From Xanthomonas hydrangeae (GTDB taxonomy: Bacteria; Pseudomonadota; Gammaproteobacteria; Xanthomonadales; Xanthomonadaceae): a DNA stretch of 64,000 nucleotides. Positions 59,112 through 64,000 of the stretch are shown here, piece after piece. The notes below the pieces were generated by a model. The model was not told where the DNA came from, did not search any database, and saw only the letters and a list, made by a program, of their open reading frames with translations. How positions within the stretch are numbered: the first letter of the stretch is position 1; each line of letters begins with the position of its first letter. The DNA is taken from assembly GCA_905142475.1 (NCBI GenBank), contig LR990730.1:2728001-2792000 (forward strand), given 5' to 3'. The position numbers were made by a program, and so were the translations under genes.

Positions 59112-60332
59112 TCAAAGCGCGTAAGGAATCACCCGCACGATCTCGCCCGCCTCGAAGCGTCGTGCCGGCTCCGGCAACACGATCAGTGCATTGCTGTCGG
59201 CCGCACCACGCAACAGATGCGACGCATCGCCGCGATGCGGCAGCGCGGTCAACCGCCCGTCCTCGCCGCACTCCAGGCGGCCGCGCAAAAACTCCAGGCG
59301 TTCGTGGCGTTTTTCCCAAGGGCCTGCCAGCGCTGCATGCCACACCGGACGCGGCTCGCTACGCGCCTGCAAGCCATCCAGCAGCGGCACACCGTAGGCG
59401 ATCAGCGTCGCCAGCACCGACACCGGATTGCCCGGCAACCCCAGCACCAGACAGCGGCCGATCTGCCCCAGCACCGCCGGCATGCCCGGGCGCATGCGCA
59501 CGCGCCAGAAGTGGATGCGGCCCAGTTCGCCGATCAGCTGCGGCAGATAGTCTTTTTCCCCGGCCGAGACGCCGCCGCAGGTGATCACCACATCGAATGC
59601 AGCGGCTGCATCTTCCAGCATGGTGCGGATCCGCTGCGGATCATCCGGCAAGGTCGGCCATGCCGTCGGCGCGTAACCCAGGACCCGTAGCTGCGCCATC
59701 AACATGTCGCGATTGCTGTTGTAGATCTGCCCCGGCCCCAGCGGCATGCCAGGCTCCACCAACTCATCGCCGGTGGCCAGCACCGCGATGGTCGGTCGCG
59801 GCGCCACCGCAAGCCGCGACAGACCGAGCGCAGCTGCCAACCCGATGCGGGCAGGCGTCAACACCTGCCCGCTCTGGATTACCAGATCGCCCGCGCGCAC
59901 GTCGCTGCCGGCCAGACGCACCGCCGCGCCCAACGCAGGCATCGTGCGGAAACGCACCACACCTTCGCGCTCGTCTGCATCTTCCTTCGGGATCACGGTG
60001 TCGGCGCCATCGGGCAGCGGCGCGCCTGTGGTGATGCGCAGACATTGGCCTGCGCTGAGCGTGCCGGTCCAACGCTCGCCAGCGAATTGTTCGCCGACCA
60101 GTTGCAACGACGCATCGCCGCCAGCGACATCGGCATGTCGCAACGCGAAGCCGTCCATCGCGCTGTTGGCAAATGGCGGTAGTGCCAGCGGTGCAATCAG
60201 ATCGGCAGCGGAAATCCGCCCATCGGCACGCGAGGTGGCGATGTTTTCATCGGGCGGGCGGTTTTGCACCGCAACGGCCTGCAGAATCTGCAGCGCCTGC
60301 GCATACGGAATGCGGGAGGGATAGTCGGTCAT
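59112..60332 (-). CDS. moeA2: Second molybdopterin molybdotransferase MoeA, 406 aa
   Basis: A second MoeA/Glp paralogue. The signature FANSAMDGFALRHAD near residue 55, AVLATGDELVEPGMPLGPGQ near 185, VVITCGGVSAGEKDYLPQLI near 250 and VLGLPGNPVSVLAT near 310 are all present. It ends in the usual beta-rich domain IV. Presence of two MoeA genes around moeB suggests that one may act with tungsten or a particular molybdoenzyme; this cannot be told from sequence. The start at 60332 gives normal length. Confidence 0.9.
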   Translation of the reverse strand: MTDYPSRIPYAQALQILQAVAVQNRPPDENIATSRADGRISAADLIAPLALPPFANSAMDGFALRHADVAGGDASLQLVGEQFAGERWTGTLSAGQCLRITTGAPLPDGADTVIPKEDADEREGVVRFRTMPALGAAVRLAGSDVRAGDLVIQSGQVLTPARIGLAAALGLSRLAVAPRPTIAVLATGDELVEPGMPLGPGQIYNSNRDMLMAQLRVLGYAPTAWPTLPDDPQRIRTMLEDAAAAFDVVITCGGVSAGEKDYLPQLIGELGRIHFWRVRMRPGMPAVLGQIGRCLVLGLPGNPVSVLATLIAYGVPLLDGLQARSEPRPVWHAALAGPWEKRHERLEFLRGRLECGEDGRLTALPHRGDASHLLRGAADSNALIVLPEPARRFEAGEIVRVIPYAL

Positions 60333-60542
60333 GGCGCGCAGGATAGCAGTGCGCCACGCTGGCTCAGAGCGGCGACCCGAACGATCGCCTGCCCGTCAGG
60401 GGGCGTGGCCGGCACTCCGACCAGCACGAACCGCGCGAACACGGCAGCTTCCAGGCACGTTACTCAACCCAACCTGGAGCTAGCACGCCACGCATGCCAG
60501 CTCGTCGAAGATGACACGCCACGCCCGGCGCGGCAGCCCTGC

Positions 60543-61940
60543 CTACTTGCCTTTGACGTGCTTCATCAAACGCCGCTTGCGCGCCACCTGCCGCTCGGTG
60601 AGCGTGTTCTTCTTGCCCTCGTACGGATTGGCGCCTTCGCGGAAGATGAAACGCACCGGCGTGCCGACCAGCTTGAAACGCTTGCGGAAGAAGTTTTCCA
60701 GATAGCGCTTGTACGACTCCGGCAACACTTTCAGACGCGTGCCATGCACGATGAAGGTGGGCGGATTTGCGCCACCCGGATGCACGTAACGCAGTTTGGA
60801 AACGTGACCACGGATGCTCGGCGGCGGATTGGTCTCGTAGGCGATTTCCAGCGCCTGGTTGACTTCGCTGGTGCTGAATTCATGCGTCGCCGAGGCATGC
60901 GCGCGGTGGATCGCCTGAAACAGCTCGCGCATGCCTGAGCCGTGCAACGCGGAGATCCGCACCGCCTCGGCCCAGCTGACAAAGCCCAGCTTGCGCGATA
61001 GCAGGTCTTCGGCCTGCGCACGCTGATAGTCGCTCTGCCCGTCCCACTTGTTGATCGCCACTACCAACGCGCGGCCAGCGTCCAGGATCGCGCCAAGAAT
61101 GGTCGCGTCCTGATCGGTGACGCCTTCGCCGGCATCGAGCATCAGCACCGCGACCTGGCATTGTTCGATCGCCTGCAACGTCTTGAACGCGCTGAACTTC
61201 TCCACCGCCTCTTCGACCTTGCCGCGACGACGCAGGCCAGCCGTATCGATCAAGCGGTATTGACGCCCGTCGCGGTCCATGTCCACCGCGATCGAATCGC
61301 GCGTGGTGCCCGGTACTTCCGAGGCGATCATGCGTTCTTCGCCGAGCAGGCGATTGACCAGCGTCGACTTGCCCACATTCGGGCGGCCGACGAAGGCGAT
61401 GCGCACACGCGCCGGGTCGGTATCCAGCAGCTCGCCGGCACCTTCGGCAGGCAAGCGCGCACCGACTTCTTCGAGCAACTCGTCGATGCCCTGCCGATGC
61501 GCGGCAGACAGCGCCACCACATCGGAGAACCCGTAGCGCGCGAACTCCGAGCGCACGGTTTCTTCGTCGGTGCCGTCGATCTTGTTGATGACCAGCACGG
61601 TCGGGCGTGCCAGCTTGCGCAGCCAGGCCAGGATCTCGTCGTCGAGCGAGGACGCGCCTTCGCGGCCATCGACCACGAACAGCACCAGATCGGCTTCGCC
61701 GGCAGCGGCACGTGCCTGACGCGCGGTGGCGCCGGCAAGACCTTCCTCGTCGCCGGCGATACCGCCGGTATCGACGACGATGAAGGGGCGCTCTTCGTCG
61801 AGACGGCAGACCCCGTAGTTACGGTCGCGGGTGACGCCGGGCTGGTCGTGGACAAGCGCGTCACGGGTGCGCGTCAGCGCATTGAAAATGGTGGACTTGC
61901 CGACATTGGGCCGTCCAACCAGGGCGACCAGGGGCAGCAT
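60543..61940 (-). CDS. der: Ribosome-associated GTPase Der (EngA), 465 aa
   Basis: Two tandem GTPase domains, each with [10 protein letters not shown] (G1), DTGG/DTAGL (G3) and NKID/NKWD (G4), followed by a KH-like C-terminal domain ending in a basic tail ([16 protein letters not shown]). Der is essential for assembly of the large ribosomal subunit. The ATG at 61940 gives [14 protein letters not shown]; a longer reading runs into bamB. It lies 10 bp after bamB, the common xanthomonad order. Confidence 0.95.
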   Translation of the reverse strand: MLPLVALVGRPNVGKSTIFNALTRTRDALVHDQPGVTRDRNYGVCRLDEERPFIVVDTGGIAGDEEGLAGATARQARAAAGEADLVLFVVDGREGASSLDDEILAWLRKLARPTVLVINKIDGTDEETVRSEFARYGFSDVVALSAAHRQGIDELLEEVGARLPAEGAGELLDTDPARVRIAFVGRPNVGKSTLVNRLLGEERMIASEVPGTTRDSIAVDMDRDGRQYRLIDTAGLRRRGKVEEAVEKFSAFKTLQAIEQCQVAVLMLDAGEGVTDQDATILGAILDAGRALVVAINKWDGQSDYQRAQAEDLLSRKLGFVSWAEAVRISALHGSGMRELFQAIHRAHASATHEFSTSEVNQALEIAYETNPPPSIRGHVSKLRYVHPGGANPPTFIVHGTRLKVLPESYKRYLENFFRKRFKLVGTPVRFIFREGANPYEGKKNTLTERQVARKRRLMKHVKGK

Positions 61941-61950
61941 CGCAAAGTCC

Positions 61951-63153
61951 TTATTGTGCCAACCGGAAGGCGGTGATATCGCCATCGGTGTTTTGTACCA
62001 ACAAAATGCCATCCACGACGATCGGCTGCGCCAGCAGCGTGTCGCGTCCAGCGCGAGCGCGCGCGGCCAGTGCACCATCGCTGAGTTTCAGCCAGTGCAG
62101 ATAACCCTTGTAATCGCCAACCACGGCGTAATCGCCCTGGATGGCAACGCCGGTCAGGGAGCGGCGTGCAAGCGCAGCCTGCGACCACATCGCCGCTCCA
62201 CTGCTCTTGTCCAGGCCCCACACCGAACCGGCGTTATCAGACACCACCACCACGCTGGACGACACGCCAACGCCACCGGCGCCGCCGTGATCGCGCGTCC
62301 ACAGCGGACGGCCGCTCGGGCCTTCCAGTGCGAGGGTTTCGTTCTTGAAGCTGGTTGCGTACAGCGTGGTGCCGTCGAGTACCGGTGCGCCATCCACGTC
62401 GGACATGCGCTCCAGCTCGGTGCGGCCTTCCGGCACGCCGATGGCCTGTTCCCACAACGGGCGGCCGTCCTGCAGCGCCAGCGCACTCAAGGTGCCGCTG
62501 TCGTTGCCGACGAACACCACACCCGGGCCGGTCACGATCGGCGCATTGCCGCGCACCGACAAGGTCGGGCCTTCCTCGGCATGGAACCAGCGGCGCTCAC
62601 CGGTCGTCGCATCGAAGGCGCTGACGCGACCGTCGTTGCTGCGCACCAGCACCAGACTCTGCGCGATGGCCGGTGCAGCGATGACCTCGTTCGGTACCTT
62701 GGCGCGCCACTTTTCGGTGCCATCGGCCTGGTTCAACGCAATCACGTCGCCAGACAGCGTACCGATCACCACCAGGCCTTCGCCAACGCCGGGGCCACCG
62801 GACAGACGCTGCTTGAACTTGCGATCGTTGCGCTCTTCTTTCTTGGGCTTGTATTCCCACACGCGCTTGCCGGTCTGCAGGTCCAGTGCCTCCACGCCAC
62901 CGGTGATCGCCGAGGCGTACACCTTGCCATCGGCCACGGCCGGGCGCTGACGCACGCCGATATGGCCCTCGCCCTTGCCCACGCCGGTGGACCACAGCTT
63001 GTCCACCTTGACCGAGGGCTCGAACTTGACCAGTTCGGCAGGTTCCTGCGCCTTCTTGGCAGCAGCATCCTTCCCGGCAAACCAGCCCTTGACCGTGCTG
63101 CAACCCGCCAGCGACACGCCCATCAGGGCGATCAATGCAATGCGCTTGTACAT
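61951..63153 (-). CDS. bamB: Outer-membrane assembly lipoprotein BamB, 400 aa
   Basis: An eight-bladed PQQ-type beta-propeller lipoprotein of the BAM complex. The lipobox LAGC in [13 protein letters not shown] gives the anchored Cys. Blade repeats contain [52 protein letters not shown] and [16 protein letters not shown]. Start 63153 is chosen because AGCAGG lies upstream; ATG 63168 overlaps the previous stop codon and is also possible. It lies between yfgM and der in one operon. Confidence 0.93.
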   Translation of the reverse strand: MYKRIALIALMGVSLAGCSTVKGWFAGKDAAAKKAQEPAELVKFEPSVKVDKLWSTGVGKGEGHIGVRQRPAVADGKVYASAITGGVEALDLQTGKRVWEYKPKKEERNDRKFKQRLSGGPGVGEGLVVIGTLSGDVIALNQADGTEKWRAKVPNEVIAAPAIAQSLVLVRSNDGRVSAFDATTGERRWFHAEEGPTLSVRGNAPIVTGPGVVFVGNDSGTLSALALQDGRPLWEQAIGVPEGRTELERMSDVDGAPVLDGTTLYATSFKNETLALEGPSGRPLWTRDHGGAGGVGVSSSVVVVSDNAGSVWGLDKSSGAAMWSQAALARRSLTGVAIQGDYAVVGDYKGYLHWLKLSDGALAARARAGRDTLLAQPIVVDGILLVQNTDGDITAFRLAQ

Positions 63154-63167
63154 ATCAACCTGCTTCA

Positions 63168-63806
63168 TCAAATCGGCTCCGCCGGATCGGGCACTTTGCC
63201 GCCCACATCCATCAGCTTGGTTTCCAGCAAACGGCGCTGCGGCGAGGCCACATCCACCGTGGTCAGGGCCTTGGCGTAGAGCGCACGCGCTTCATCCGGC
63301 TTGCCCTGCACGACCAGCGCATCGGCGCGGATCTCCAGACTGGTGTGGTCCTGCGCATCGGCCAGCAGCTTGATCGCTTCGTCCGGCTTGCCGCTTTCGG
63401 TCAGCACGCGCGCAAGGCGCTGCTGCACGATCTGCTTGAGCTCGCCTTCGGCGGGCACGTCGCGCAATGTCTTGATCGCTTCGGCGTGCTTGCCGGCATC
63501 CACCTGGGCCTTGGCCAGACGCAGCGCAGCCAGCTCGGCGTAAACACCGCCCTTGCCGTCGTCGAGGGCCACGATCTCTTTGGCGGCCTTGTCCAGGTCC
63601 TTGCCCTGGATCGACTTCACCACCGCCTCGTAACGGGTGTTGGCTTCCACCGATTGGGTGTTGGTGTGCTTCTGCCACCACTGCCAGCCCAGGATCAGGG
63701 CCAGGCCAACCACGACGCCGCCCACCAGACCCGCGCCATTTTTTCTCAACCAGGAACGAACGCGTTCGCCTTGTTCGTGTTCGTCCAGCAGATCGTCGAT
63801 CGCCAT
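63168..63806 (-). CDS. yfgM: YfgM-like tetratricopeptide inner-membrane protein, 212 aa
   Basis: A cytoplasmic N-terminus, a single transmembrane helix (GLVGGVVVGLALILGWQWW, residues 27-45) and a periplasmic TPR-like part with repeats such as AALRLAKAQVDAGKHAEAI and QRLARVLTESGKPDEAI. YfgM associates with the Sec translocon as a chaperone. The stop codon overlaps a possible bamB start (TGATG), showing co-translation. Length is normal for the family. Confidence 0.9.
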   Translation of the reverse strand: MAIDDLLDEHEQGERVRSWLRKNGAGLVGGVVVGLALILGWQWWQKHTNTQSVEANTRYEAVVKSIQGKDLDKAAKEIVALDDGKGGVYAELAALRLAKAQVDAGKHAEAIKTLRDVPAEGELKQIVQQRLARVLTESGKPDEAIKLLADAQDHTSLEIRADALVVQGKPDEARALYAKALTTVDVASPQRRLLETKLMDVGGKVPDPAEPI

Positions 63807-63876
63807 GCGTACTCTCGCTCCGTCATCCCGGAGGCGCGGAACATCAATAGGGAAAAATGAAAAACCGCAGTCCGCT

Positions 63877-64000
63877 TCACTCGGAAGCAGGTACCACGGA
63901 GCCGTCGGAGGATACCGCAAAACGGGCCACGTTAGCGCGCTGGAACGGTTTCAGATCGACGATACTGCCGCCTTGCTGAACCTCTACCGCCGACGCATTG
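63877..64000 (-). CDS. C-terminal end of a probable RodZ-like protein (partial)
   Basis: Only the last 40 residues and stop (63877-63879) fall within the window: ASAVEVQQGGSIVDLKPFQR, then ANVARFAVSSDGSVVPASE. The wording resembles the C-terminal DUF4115 domain of the cell-shape protein RodZ, whose gene commonly precedes this operon, but the fragment is too short to be sure. It lies 70 bp upstream of yfgM on the same strand. Confidence 0.5.
   Translation of the reverse strand, partial: NASAVEVQQGGSIVDLKPFQRANVARFAVSSDGSVVPASE

Overview
The window is a GC-rich gammaproteobacterial chromosome segment. Gene content and order (nas operon followed by molybdenum-cofactor genes, RodZ-like/YfgM/BamB/Der block, two outer-membrane autotransporters, ColR-like two-component system, small KGG stress protein) point to the genus Xanthomonas. 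That assignment comes from protein recognition, not from a search. No rRNA, tRNA, CRISPR array or intact insertion sequence was seen.

Layout. 1-1.9 kb: small hypothetical genes, the N-terminal stump of a PAS sensor kinase and a stand-alone receiver protein. 2-5 kb: a tightly overlapping four-gene operon (acyl-CoA dehydrogenase-like, PIG-L deacetylase, methyltransferase, family 2 glycosyltransferase) that looks like an undescribed small glycoconjugate pathway. 5.1-7.5 kb: a MarR regulator, an FAD hydroxylase and an orphan MbcA/ParS-like protein, linked by shared GTGC-N5-GCAC palindromes. 7.8-11.9 kb: mipA-like and lpxO-like genes, both broken, followed by a response regulator and sensor kinase. 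12.1-14.6 kb: an S10 peptidase and a secreted or outer-membrane protein. 15.4-28.6 kb: a subtilisin-type autotransporter lipoprotein converging on a 3398-residue repeat autotransporter. 29.4-35.5 kb: an EAL protein, a DUF1349 protein, an M14 peptidase, a DUF892 ferritin-like protein, a KGG protein and an LhgO-like oxidase. 35.7-41.8 kb: a sugar-nucleotide/glycan cluster in which the cytidylyltransferase and the acyltransferase each carry an internal stop codon.

41.8-53.6 kb is the assimilatory nitrate region. A minus-strand operon narK/nasA-type transporter, nirB, nirD, nasA, sumT is preceded by an NtrC-like site, a sigma-54 promoter, a two-hairpin leader that matches the ANTAR-binding motif (hexaloops AACGGC and AACGAC) and a strong intrinsic terminator just before the first gene. 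The genes for NasT (ANTAR antiterminator) and NasS (nitrate sensor) lie just upstream, separated from the operon by about 1.1 kb of palindromic repeats. A short siroheme synthase is divergent from nasT. Molybdenum-cofactor genes (mobA, two moeA, rhodanese-fused moeB) follow to 60.3 kb, supplying NasA, while CysG and SumT supply siroheme to NirB. The right end holds der, bamB, yfgM and the tail of a probable rodZ.

A recurring theme is recent gene decay. Three internal stop codons (mipA, rfbF-like, acyltransferase) and one frameshift (lpxO-like) interrupt otherwise well-preserved reading frames, and the FAD hydroxylase has lost a key glycine. These are either strain-specific pseudogenes or sequence errors.
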